Position numbers and translations under genes: made by a program. DNA of 64,000 nucleotides from contig NZ_LGTE01000003.1 in NCBI RefSeq assembly GCF_001263415.1, positions 1 to 64,000 of the forward strand, in the 5' to 3' direction. Position 1 is the first letter of the stretch. The number at the start of each line of letters is the position of its first letter. This DNA is from Thermincola ferriacetica (GTDB lineage: Bacteria > Bacillota > Thermincolia > Thermincolales > Thermincolaceae). Shown here one piece after another: positions 1 to 5,436 of this stretch. Under the pieces are notes generated by a model. The model was not told where the DNA came from. It ran no database searches and saw only the letters and a program-made list of their open reading frames with translations.

Positions 1-137
1 GCCGGGGCCGGCTTCGCTTCTACGACGGGCGCCGGCTGCACCTCTTCGGCCGGGGCCGGCTTCGCTTCTACGACGGGCGCCGGCTGCACCTCTTCGGCCG
101 GGGCCGGCTTCGCTTCTACGACGGGCGCCGGCTGCAC
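1..137. repeat. 48-bp in-frame tandem repeat
   Basis: Units begin at 1, 49 and 97. The first two are identical and the third matches until about 137. The period is 48 bp (16 codons), so unit loss or gain keeps the frame. The array continues beyond the left edge. Near-perfect DNA identity suggests recent expansion or homogenisation. Confidence 0.92.
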
Positions 138-377
138 TTTCTCATCTGGTGCCTGCTTGGCCTCGTCAGTAGCTTTCTGCTTAGGGTCGCCGGTCGAAGC
201 TGACTGAACTTGGTCCGCAGAGTCAGATAGTGTTATACTTTCGTGCACTGGCACCGGATGATTAATACCCATCGCTTCTGCCTCAGCGGCAAAGGTTTGG
301 GGCATTATGGTCTGCGGCATGACACCATAACCCATAACTACCAAACCTAACGCCAGTACAGTGATCAACCTTTTCAG
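1..377 (-). CDS. Secreted Pro/Ala-rich repeat protein, 3' part outside window
   Basis: The reading frame runs off the left edge, so only the N-terminal part is visible. The best start is CTG at 377, about 7 nt after a GGGGGAG ribosome site; it gives the signal-peptide-like start MKRLITVLALGLVVMGYG. A TTG at 368 in the same frame is the alternative. After a polar linker the protein enters at least three copies of a 16-residue unit, EVQPAPVVEAKPAPAE, encoded by 48-bp repeats. Such alternating Pro/Ala/charged stretches usually act as extended spacers across the cell wall or spore layers. No catalytic domain is visible and I do not recognise the family. Export is inferred from the N terminus. Confidence 0.6.
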   Translation of the reverse strand, partial: MKRLITVLALGLVVMGYGVMPQTIMPQTFAAEAEAMGINHPVPVHESITLSDSADQVQSASTGDPKQKATDEAKQAPDEKVQPAPVVEAKPAPAEEVQPAPVVEAKPAPAEEVQPAPVVEAKPAP

Positions 378-549
378 TTTTCACTCCCCCTTTCCGCAAA
401 AATTTTTTCGGGATGCGGGGCAATAACAAAACCTTAGCATATATCATTATAACTTAGGCAACTAGGCCTTTTCAGCAAGTAACATCTGTATGCTCTAGCA
501 TCTAACCTCCAGTCCGGTAAAATATTAACAGAGAACTGCCAAAGGGTCT

Positions 550-807
550 TTAGATAACTTCAATGATTGAAGGTCCTACAGGAGATTTCAAACCTGCATC
601 GGTAATAACGGAATCAATCAAATCTACATCATTGATCAGATTGACCCCCGTTGGGAATGTGTTCAGGTTACCGGCCACCTGTCCAACACTAATATTTGCT
701 TTAGCCATATATGTCCATGAATCAAAAACGCCTTTACCCTGTGATAAGTTAGCATTATTGCGCAACTGGTTTATTTGATTAAAACCTGTAATAATGGCTA
801 CAGCCAT
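550..807 (-). CDS. GerPA/GerPF-like small spore germination protein
   Basis: This 85-residue protein has the layout of the gerPA/gerPF family: an N-terminal hydrophobic strand (AVAIITGFNQI), a central Asn/Gly/Ser segment and a C-terminal acidic motif NDVDLIDS. That motif resembles the family's DPDVxDQ. The GerP proteins act in the spore coat and help germinants reach the inner receptors. Two paralogues lie divergently at 939 and 1205, and a GerPC-like protein lies at 2144-2584. The ATG follows GGGAGGG by 8 nt, and a sigma-K-type promoter lies at 844-870. The family call rests on motif pattern and context, not on an alignment score. Confidence 0.6.
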   Translation of the reverse strand: MAVAIITGFNQINQLRNNANLSQGKGVFDSWTYMAKANISVGQVAGNLNTFPTGVNLINDVDLIDSVITDAGLKSPVGPSIIEVI

Positions 808-843
808 AGGTCTTTCCCTCCCTAAAATTAATGAACCTAATTA

Positions 844-870
844 TAGTCTATGCCGGTAAAATTATATTGT
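844..870 (-). promoter_or_regulatory. Sigma-K-type promoter for the gene at 550-807
   Basis: On the minus strand the -10 reads CATAGACTA (852 to 844), matching CATAnnnTA. An AC -35 core (870-869) lies exactly 16 bp upstream. This fits late mother-cell transcription of a spore coat gene. Confidence 0.6.
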
Positions 871-885
871 GCTTTAGACCCAATC

Positions 886-913
886 ACGAATTTAGTATTT
901 CAGACATAACTTA
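886..913 (+). promoter_or_regulatory. Sigma-K-type promoter for the 939-1982 operon
   Basis: AC at 886-887, a 17-bp spacer and CATAACTTA at 905-913 match the sigma-K consensus AC-N16/17-CATAnnnTA. It lies back to back with the divergent sigma-K-type promoter at 844-870. Confidence 0.62.
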
Positions 914-938
914 ATAAATAAAAGGCAGGTGATAAACT

Positions 939-1208
939 ATGATGGTGGGTTCCCTGCAAATTAATATCAATACATTACGAATAGCTGATGTCGATACCGG
1001 TTCTGCTGTAGCAATTGGCAGCAATTATTTTAATGACTGGCGAACCCATAGCAAGGTGAACAGCGGTTTCGGCAGGCTATCCGGAGACTGTAATGCTTTT
1101 CATGATCTTATAGCAAGTGTCGAAGACCCAGATTCTGTTGATATGTTCAGCAAAGAGTTTATAGGCGAATCTTACGGACACCCATTATTAGAAAGGAGCC
1201 AAAAATGA
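939..1208 (+). CDS. GerPA/GerPF-like small spore protein
   Basis: This is an 89-residue paralogue of its two small neighbours. It has an N-terminal beta-strand region, then an FNDW motif, SKVNSGFGRLSGD, and the acidic SVEDPDSVDM near residue 70. That order (Gly/Asn turn, S-K, S-F-G...GD, DPD-x-x-D) is what I recall for gerPA/gerPF proteins. The first of two adjacent ATGs follows AGGCAGGTG. Its stop overlaps the next start (ATGA at 1205-1208), so the pair is translationally coupled. The upstream sigma-K promoter implies mother-cell expression. The tryptophan in the middle is shared by all three paralogues and may mark a subfamily. Confidence 0.6.
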   Translation: MMVGSLQININTLRIADVDTGSAVAIGSNYFNDWRTHSKVNSGFGRLSGDCNAFHDLIASVEDPDSVDMFSKEFIGESYGHPLLERSQK

Positions 1209-1441
1209 AGACGGAAATATATATAGGCAACTCTCATTTAACAGTTGCTCAGAATAATGCCGTACTAAATTACGGCGAAAGCAGCCTTCAGGGATGGCGA
1301 ACACGGTCTAAAACCAATTATTCTTTTGGGCGGGTTAACGGAGACGGCAACTTGATTGGCAGCCGCCTCAATTTACTGAGTGACCCGGATATCTTCGACA
1401 TGACTGTTAAACCGCTAAATTGTCAGGTGAAAAAGGGGTAA
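1205..1441 (+). CDS. GerPA/GerPF-like small spore protein
   Basis: The 78-residue protein is the clearest GerP-like member of the three. LNYGESSLQGW is followed by RSKTNYSFGRVNGDGN and then SDPDIFDM, which parallels the N-x-G-D, SxSFNTGD and YDPDVVDQ blocks of GerPA/GerPF. The ATG lies inside the overlap with the upstream gene, and GAAAGGAGCC just before it is a good ribosome site. The Hsp20 gene starts 7 nt after its stop, so the three genes form one operon. A structural or coat-permeability role is inferred from family and context. No enzymatic motif is present. Confidence 0.62.
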   Translation: MKTEIYIGNSHLTVAQNNAVLNYGESSLQGWRTRSKTNYSFGRVNGDGNLIGSRLNLLSDPDIFDMTVKPLNCQVKKG

Positions 1442-1448
1442 TTTGCCT

Positions 1449-1982
1449 ATGAACAGTTTTAATCCTTTTGATGGTCAAAATTTTAATCCCTTTGATGTAT
1501 TAAAGGAAAGAAATATACCTAGTGTTTCTATGTGGTTTGAACAAATGAAACAATTCCCATGGCTGGAAAAATACATAAACGATATACTGGGACCCAATTT
1601 TTGGCGTCAAATTACCGGAGGAAAACAGCAATCTTTTTCCTCCAAAACAGAAGTATTCGAAACTTCCGACGAAGTTATTGTTAAATTACCGATACCGGGT
1701 CTCGAAAAAACGACGGATATAAGGGTTAAGTTAAGCGGAGTAACTTTGTGGATTGAAGCAAGTCCACCGGCAAATATTGTTGAACTTGACCATGACAGGA
1801 TAAAACTGCACAAGGATGCCGAACCTGTCTCGCCGCGGAAAATATCGCACACTGTGAAATTACCGGCACCGGTAAATTATCTTGATGCTAAAGCCATCTA
1901 TAAATCCGGCACTCTGGAAATTAGATTGCCTAAGGAATTCAATTCGGAAGACACGCATGATATCAGAGTAAATTTTCTGTAA
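1449..1982 (+). CDS. Hsp20/alpha-crystallin family protein
   Basis: The protein has an aromatic, Asn/Phe-rich N-terminal arm (repeated FNPFD) and then an alpha-crystallin domain from about residue 65 to the C terminus. The domain includes the typical ETSDEVIVKLPIPGLEK and a closing SGTLEIRLPKE strand. Small heat-shock proteins bind unfolding proteins without ATP; spore-coat relatives of the CotM/CotP type exist. Position at the end of a gerP-like operon with a sigma-K promoter argues for a spore-associated form. I prefer ATG 1449, 10 nt after AAGGGG; TTG 1443 is an in-frame alternative that adds two residues. A strong terminator follows. Confidence 0.85.
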   Translation: MNSFNPFDGQNFNPFDVLKERNIPSVSMWFEQMKQFPWLEKYINDILGPNFWRQITGGKQQSFSSKTEVFETSDEVIVKLPIPGLEKTTDIRVKLSGVTLWIEASPPANIVELDHDRIKLHKDAEPVSPRKISHTVKLPAPVNYLDAKAIYKSGTLEIRLPKEFNSEDTHDIRVNFL

Positions 1983-1993
1983 CACAGGTAAGA

Positions 1994-2035
1994 AGGAAAA
2001 AGTTCACCCATTTAAAAATTGGTGAACTTTTTCCT
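1994..2035. terminator. Hairpin terminator after the Hsp20 gene
   Basis: A perfect 15-bp stem (1994-2008 with 2021-2035) has a 12-nt loop. A/T tracts at the stem base allow it to work in both directions. It ends the 939-1982 operon. Confidence 0.8.
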
Positions 2036-2065
2036 GTACAAAATACTGTCGCTCGCTGGCCAGCC

Positions 2066-2109
2066 ACTGTAATGGTGAAACAAGGCAACGATTGTTTCAC
2101 CATTACAGT
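2066..2109. repeat. Perfect 18-bp inverted repeat, 8-nt loop
   Basis: 2066-2083 pairs perfectly with 2092-2109. There is no T-tract, so it is not a normal terminator. The arm carries GGTGAAACAA, a motif that recurs at the ends of the dispersed repeats near 14.4, 37.8 and 57.0 kb. It lies between convergent genes. Confidence 0.85.
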
Positions 2110-2143
2110 AGTCATCACTGGACATGGCAACCGGTCATAAATT

Positions 2144-2584
2144 TTATTGAGCCCTGTAGCTCATTCTCACTTTTGGAATATAATTTTTTTTGACCTCCAT
2201 TCCCTGCACTTGCTCCGTTTCTTTATTTTCCCCTTGTTTAACTGATTGCTTGTTTTCATGCAGCGCCTTTTTTTGGCTTTCCCCCTCTTGAGATTCCATT
2301 TTAATCACTTTGCCGCCGTAATTTAGTCCCACGCTTAGCACTCCGCTCAATTCTTTAACATCAATTGCATCCAGGTTTATTTCGAACTTATCTGTATGCA
2401 TATGTTCTATTATTACCTTCTCTATGGTCCAGCACTTATTTTCTATGACATTACGTAATTTCTTTTGTTCCTTTTCCAAGTCAGTTAATCTTTCACGTAG
2501 TTCGGCCAGGCCATTTGCTTTGGAAAATGCGGGTGAATTGTTTTTATGCGGTTTAAATATGTTGTTTAAGTAATCCCAGAGCAA
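2144..2584 (-). CDS. GerPC-like spore germination protein
   Basis: The 146-residue protein has a predicted coiled coil (about residues 25-50, LAELRERLTDLEKEQKKLRNVIENK). It is followed by TIEKVIIEHMHTDKFEINLDAIDVKELSGVLSVGLN split around an acidic strand. The ELSGVLSVGLN block parallels GerPC's L-x-GTLNIGLNP, and GerPC also has the preceding coiled coil. The C-terminal third is charged and low in complexity. The TTG start lies 7 nt after GGGGGG. A sigma-K-type promoter lies at 2675-2701. Together with the three GerPA/PF-like genes this suggests a rearranged gerP locus. The call is moderate because the family is short and divergent. Confidence 0.6.
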   Translation of the reverse strand: MLWDYLNNIFKPHKNNSPAFSKANGLAELRERLTDLEKEQKKLRNVIENKCWTIEKVIIEHMHTDKFEINLDAIDVKELSGVLSVGLNYGGKVIKMESQEGESQKKALHENKQSVKQGENKETEQVQGMEVKKNYIPKVRMSYRAQ

Positions 2585-2674
2585 AAAACAACCCCCCGAA
2601 TTAATTTTTAACTACCAATATTTTGCCTAAAATAGCAACTTCTTCGGCACATCTTTTATTTCTTTTACATATTA

Positions 2675-2701
2675 TATAGTATGCACTTTTGAGAAGTATG
2701 T
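2675..2701 (-). promoter_or_regulatory. Sigma-K-type promoter for the GerPC-like gene
   Basis: CATACTATA (2683 to 2675) matches CATAnnnTA. AC at 2701-2700 is 16 bp upstream. The leader to the start codon is about 85 nt. Confidence 0.5.
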
Positions 2702-2726
2702 GCTCATAACCTACCAGAGAAAATAA

Positions 2727-2748
2727 AAGAGACCCTTGCAGGTCTCTT
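2727..2748 (-). terminator. Terminator after the SleB-like gene
   Basis: An 8-bp stem AAGAGACC/GGTCTCTT has a 6-nt loop. On the minus strand it is followed by TTTTATTTT, a normal intrinsic terminator for the gene at 2766-3542. Confidence 0.75.
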
Positions 2749-2765
2749 ATGTATTGGAGCTCAAA

Positions 2766-3542
2766 TTATTTTGCAAAAACATGGTTACCGATTTTTTTGG
2801 TGATTATACGTGACCAAACCCATTTACTTGTTGCGGTAGAAGGATTCCAGTAATAAAGAGCCCCACCCGTTGGATCCCAACCACTCAAAGCATCCTGAAC
2901 CGCTTTATAGGCCGTCTGGTCCGGACGCAAATTGATCTGCCCGTCAGCCACACAACTGAAAGCCAGTGGTTCATAAATAACTCCGGCTATTGAATTGGGG
3001 AAGTTTGGGCTTTTTACCCTGTTCAGAATAACTGCAGCTATAGCCACCTGCCCCTCGTAAGGTTCGCCCCTTGCTTCAGCATAAACAACTCTGGCCAGCA
3101 GGTCCAGGTCAGAACGTGATGCACTCCTGGATACGGTAACGGTAGGACGGCTGAACCGCTGAGGAATTGTTAAAACTTGTCCCACATATAAGGTATCCTT
3201 CCAGTAATTGCTGGCAGACTTAATCGCCTCAACGGTGGTACCAAATCTTTTGGCAATCAGATACAGGGTATCACCTTTCTGCACCACATAGCGGTTACCG
3301 GAACTAACTGACGAACTAACAGGTATGTTTAACCTCTGGCCAGGGTAAACGGTATTACTGGTTAAACCGTTACTGGCTTTAAGAGCTGCAGCCGATACGC
3401 CGAAGCGTTGCCCTATCAAGTAAAGGGTATCACCCTTCTTTACCGTATATGACACGGCTGCCTCAGCTTTGAATACAAAAAAGCCTCCCAATGTAACCGC
3501 CAACAACAATACTGCTAAAGTCAACGCAACAGACCGTTTCAT
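2766..3542 (-). CDS. LysM-containing SleB-type spore cortex-lytic/cell wall hydrolase
   Basis: The 258-residue protein starts with a signal peptide or membrane anchor (MKRSVALTLAVLLLAVTLGG). Two LysM peptidoglycan-binding domains follow, at about residues 31-75 and 83-128, each with YxVxKGDTLYLI. The C-terminal hydrolase domain (about 148-258) begins LLARVVYAEARGEPYEGQ, the signature of SleB/CwlJ-type lytic enzymes with its catalytic Glu in the AEARGE motif. It acts on peptidoglycan outside the membrane, probably on cortex or wall remodelling. The ATG follows AAAGGAGG. Expression is probably set by c-di-AMP through the riboswitch at 3562-3690, as for many wall hydrolases. Confidence 0.9.
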   Translation of the reverse strand: MKRSVALTLAVLLLAVTLGGFFVFKAEAAVSYTVKKGDTLYLIGQRFGVSAAALKASNGLTSNTVYPGQRLNIPVSSSVSSGNRYVVQKGDTLYLIAKRFGTTVEAIKSASNYWKDTLYVGQVLTIPQRFSRPTVTVSRSASRSDLDLLARVVYAEARGEPYEGQVAIAAVILNRVKSPNFPNSIAGVIYEPLAFSCVADGQINLRPDQTAYKAVQDALSGWDPTGGALYYWNPSTATSKWVWSRIITKKIGNHVFAK

Positions 3543-3561
3543 AAAATTTCCTCCTTTCTTA

Positions 3562-3690
3562 ACGCCTCCGGAGTTAGCTGACGGGTTCGGGTGGAAAGGA
3601 CAACCCTACACATAAGTGAACCTTATGCGATTCACCCCTGGCTGGAATAGCCTTAACTGGTTCCTCCGTACCTAAAATGGATTCGGCTTG
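3562..3690 (-). promoter_or_regulatory. c-di-AMP riboswitch (ydaO-yuaA type)
   Basis: Read on the minus strand, the leader carries the ordered conserved blocks of this class: GGAGGAACCA, GGGGTGAATC, a variable hairpin, TAGGGTTGTCCTTTCC, and CCGAACCCGTCAGCTAAC closed by a CTCCGGAGGCG end. The ribosome site AAAGGAGG follows within about 15 nt and no terminator lies between. Translational control is therefore likely, though the expression platform is inference. A TATAAT-like box lies just upstream, near 3703-3708. Riboswitches of this class typically turn wall-hydrolase genes off when c-di-AMP is high. Confidence 0.93.
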
Positions 3691-3955
3691 ACAGGGACAA
3701 GTTAATTATACCCTCTTTTGGCAGGGAACAGGATACCTTAAATATTCCCATAATAGCCAACAAATACCTTACAGCCAAAAAATAAAGAATTAGCTATTTA
3801 AACTGAGGAAAAGGGTTTCGTCTGAATTTTTGTTCTTCTTTTCATTTTGAAACTTTCTCCGACTAACCACCGTCAGTAAACAGTATAATATCTTTAAAGG
3901 CCGGAAACATGCTATAATAAGACTAAAATGATAGTTTTGAAGGAGGAAGTGTATT

Positions 3956-4195
3956 ATGGAATTGGAAGTCAGGCTCTTTGCAGGGTTGCATAGATATGTG
4001 GAGGGTACGAAAAGCGGCGAACCTTTTACTGTCCATGCAGGCGAAAACGCTACCATCACTGATCTGCTTAAGCAACTTGGCATACCGGAAAAAGCGGCCT
4101 TTGTTACCCTGGTTAACGGAAGCGCTTCGCCCGCCTCAACAGTTTTAAAAGATAGAGACAGGGTGGGCATTTTCCCGCCTGTAGGAGGAGGTTAA
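3956..4195 (+). CDS. MoaD/ThiS-family sulfur carrier protein
   Basis: The 79-residue protein has a ubiquitin-like beta-grasp pattern (ELEVRLFAGLHRY, then ATITDLLKQLGIP, then DRVGIFPPVGGG). It ends in the Gly-Gly tail that is adenylated and thiocarboxylated in MoaD and ThiS. The close match of DRVGIFPPVGGG to MoaD favours molybdopterin or tungstopterin synthesis over thiamine. No moaE, moeB or thiamine gene is nearby, so it stands alone. The ATG follows AAGGAGGAAG, and TATAAT lies at 3913-3918 without a clear -35 box. A role as sulfur donor for a tungsten cofactor is inference. Confidence 0.82.
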   Translation: MELEVRLFAGLHRYVEGTKSGEPFTVHAGENATITDLLKQLGIPEKAAFVTLVNGSASPASTVLKDRDRVGIFPPVGGG

Positions 4196-4231
4196 AGTAC
4201 AAAGTAAATCTGTTTTACCGGAACTGCAACG

Positions 4232-4744
4232 TCAATTAAGTTCCATTTCAACTATTTTATCGCTCTCCAGGCTTTTCTTCACGTCAATAATGCGCTGGTT
4301 TCGTGAACCACGAAAAGCCAGGTTCAAGTCTTTTTCCGCCTCAATAAAGGGGCCGTCAATAATGATATCTGAAAGCTCGATTAATTTTTTCACATTTTTG
4401 TCGCGTTCCGATAATGCAAGCAATTCTTCCCAAGTGTAACCGGTAAAGGTTAATATATTTAACCCCCGGTCTTTTAATTTACCTGCCAGTGCGGCAAAGC
4501 CGGCTGCCTGTAAAAAGGGGTCACCCCCTGAGAATGTTACCCCTTTGACCAAGGGGTTTTTAACTATCGTGGATACTATTTCATCAATATCAACTTCTTG
4601 CCCTCCATCGGGATCCAGAGCGTCGGGATTATGGCAACCGGGACATCTTCTCGGACAGCCCTGGGCAAAGACTACCGACCGCAGGCCCGGACCATCGACC
4701 ACACTTTCCTTTGCCAATCCTGCCAGACGTATTTTCATAACCAT
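4232..4744 (-). CDS. nrdG: Anaerobic ribonucleotide reductase activating enzyme
   Basis: This is a 170-residue radical-SAM protein of the normal NrdG length. The cluster motif is C30-x3-C34-x2-C37 (GCPRRCPGCHNP) and the SAM-binding GGDP is present (TFSGGDPFLQ). It uses SAM and a [4Fe-4S] cluster to make the glycyl radical on NrdD. The ATG at 4744 follows AGAGGTG. It is not adjacent to nrdD. Two small plus-strand genes and about 690 bp separate them, so it must have its own promoter. A few NrdG relatives activate other glycyl enzymes, but NrdD nearby makes this call strong. Confidence 0.93.
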   Translation of the reverse strand: MVMKIRLAGLAKESVVDGPGLRSVVFAQGCPRRCPGCHNPDALDPDGGQEVDIDEIVSTIVKNPLVKGVTFSGGDPFLQAAGFAALAGKLKDRGLNILTFTGYTWEELLALSERDKNVKKLIELSDIIIDGPFIEAEKDLNLAFRGSRNQRIIDVKKSLESDKIVEMELN

Positions 4745-4842
4745 TTGTCACCTCTTTGCTTGTTACCATCCATTAAGATATAATAAATATACGTGCAATT
4801 ATAAATAAAAGGCGGCAAGAAACACGCAAACGGAGGAAAATT

Positions 4843-5088
4843 ATGCTTACAAAATTTGTTTTACCTACGGCAATCATTTTAGGGCTAATAACTTCTTTCT
4901 ATCAGTTACGCAAAACCAGGGACAGGTCCTTCCTGCCCAGCCTGTTGATTTTTATTGTCCCCTTTGTCGTTGATATATTGTCCGGGGAGCTCGATATGCC
5001 GGCAGACAGACGTCTGATACCTGTAAAATTAGCCTTTATTGCCGCCGGGTGGATAGCTTGGACAATCCCTTACCTGAAAAGAAAATAA
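4843..5088 (+). CDS. Small membrane protein of unknown function
   Basis: The 81-residue protein has two or three hydrophobic segments (about residues 5-21, 31-46 and 60-75). A short polar, acidic loop (SGELDMPADRR) lies between them, and the C terminus is basic (YLKRK). The ATG follows a good GGAGG site. I do not recognise the family. It is transcribed alone, divergently from nrdG, and is closed by a terminator at 5140-5170. Confidence 0.65.
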   Translation: MLTKFVLPTAIILGLITSFYQLRKTRDRSFLPSLLIFIVPFVVDILSGELDMPADRRLIPVKLAFIAAGWIAWTIPYLKRK

Positions 5089-5139
5089 ATCACAAGGGTT
5101 TAGACTTTTTCAGAGTCATTGGTGCCAAAAGCCCGATAC

Positions 5140-5170
5140 AAAACTGCCCGGCTTTTTACCGGGTAGTTTT
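5140..5170 (+). terminator. Terminator after the small membrane protein gene
   Basis: A 12-bp stem (5140-5151 with 5159-5170, one G-U pair) has a 7-nt loop and is followed by ATTTTGTCTT. Confidence 0.8.
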
Positions 5171-5219
5171 ATTTTGTCTTAAAACATTTGTACAGGGAAA
5201 AGACCGTTGTACAACGTGC

Positions 5220-5247
5220 ACACTTTTTTTGTACGCCGCATAATATA
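5220..5247 (+). promoter_or_regulatory. Sigma-K/E-type promoter for the YjcZ-like gene
   Basis: AC at 5220-5221, a 17-bp spacer and CATAATATA at 5239-5247 fit the sigma-K consensus. Sigma-E shares a similar -10. Confidence 0.5.
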
Positions 5248-5294
5248 CAACATCAAAAATTAGAAATTGATCAAAACTCAAAGGAGGGATAGTC

Positions 5295-5378
5295 ATGGTA
5301 GACGGTTGCGCAGGGTGGAACCCCAGAGCAGCTTTTATCCTTTTCCTCATTTTAATCCTGTTGTTCTATGGTAATTAA
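5295..5378 (+). CDS. YjcZ-like 27-residue sporulation membrane peptide
   Basis: The short gene has a strong AAGGAGGG site 5 nt before its ATG. It encodes a Gly/Trp/Asn-rich head followed by one transmembrane helix (AAFILFLILILLFYGN at the end). That layout is typical of the YjcZ/SscA family of tiny spore-associated membrane proteins. A sigma-K-type promoter lies at 5220-5247 and a terminator follows within 15 nt, so it is a complete one-gene unit. The role is probably in spore coat assembly or the forespore membrane, by family only. Confidence 0.7.
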   Translation: MVDGCAGWNPRAAFILFLILILLFYGN

Positions 5379-5391
5379 CCCTGACCCCCAA

Positions 5392-5420
5392 AAAAGGCTG
5401 CACAAAAAGCGCAGCCTTTT
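5392..5420. terminator. Bidirectional terminator between the YjcZ-like gene and nrdD
   Basis: A 10-bp stem AAAAGGCTGC/GCAGCCTTTT (5392-5401, 5411-5420) lies between the convergent gene ends. T-runs occur on both strands. Confidence 0.85.
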
Positions 5421-5436
5421 CCCTTTCCGTCAGGTC

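Noticed and set aside
3790-4170. 126-codon minus-strand frame over the MoaD-like gene
   Set aside because: It overlaps the well-supported MoaD-like gene, has no ribosome site and ends in low-complexity sequence.
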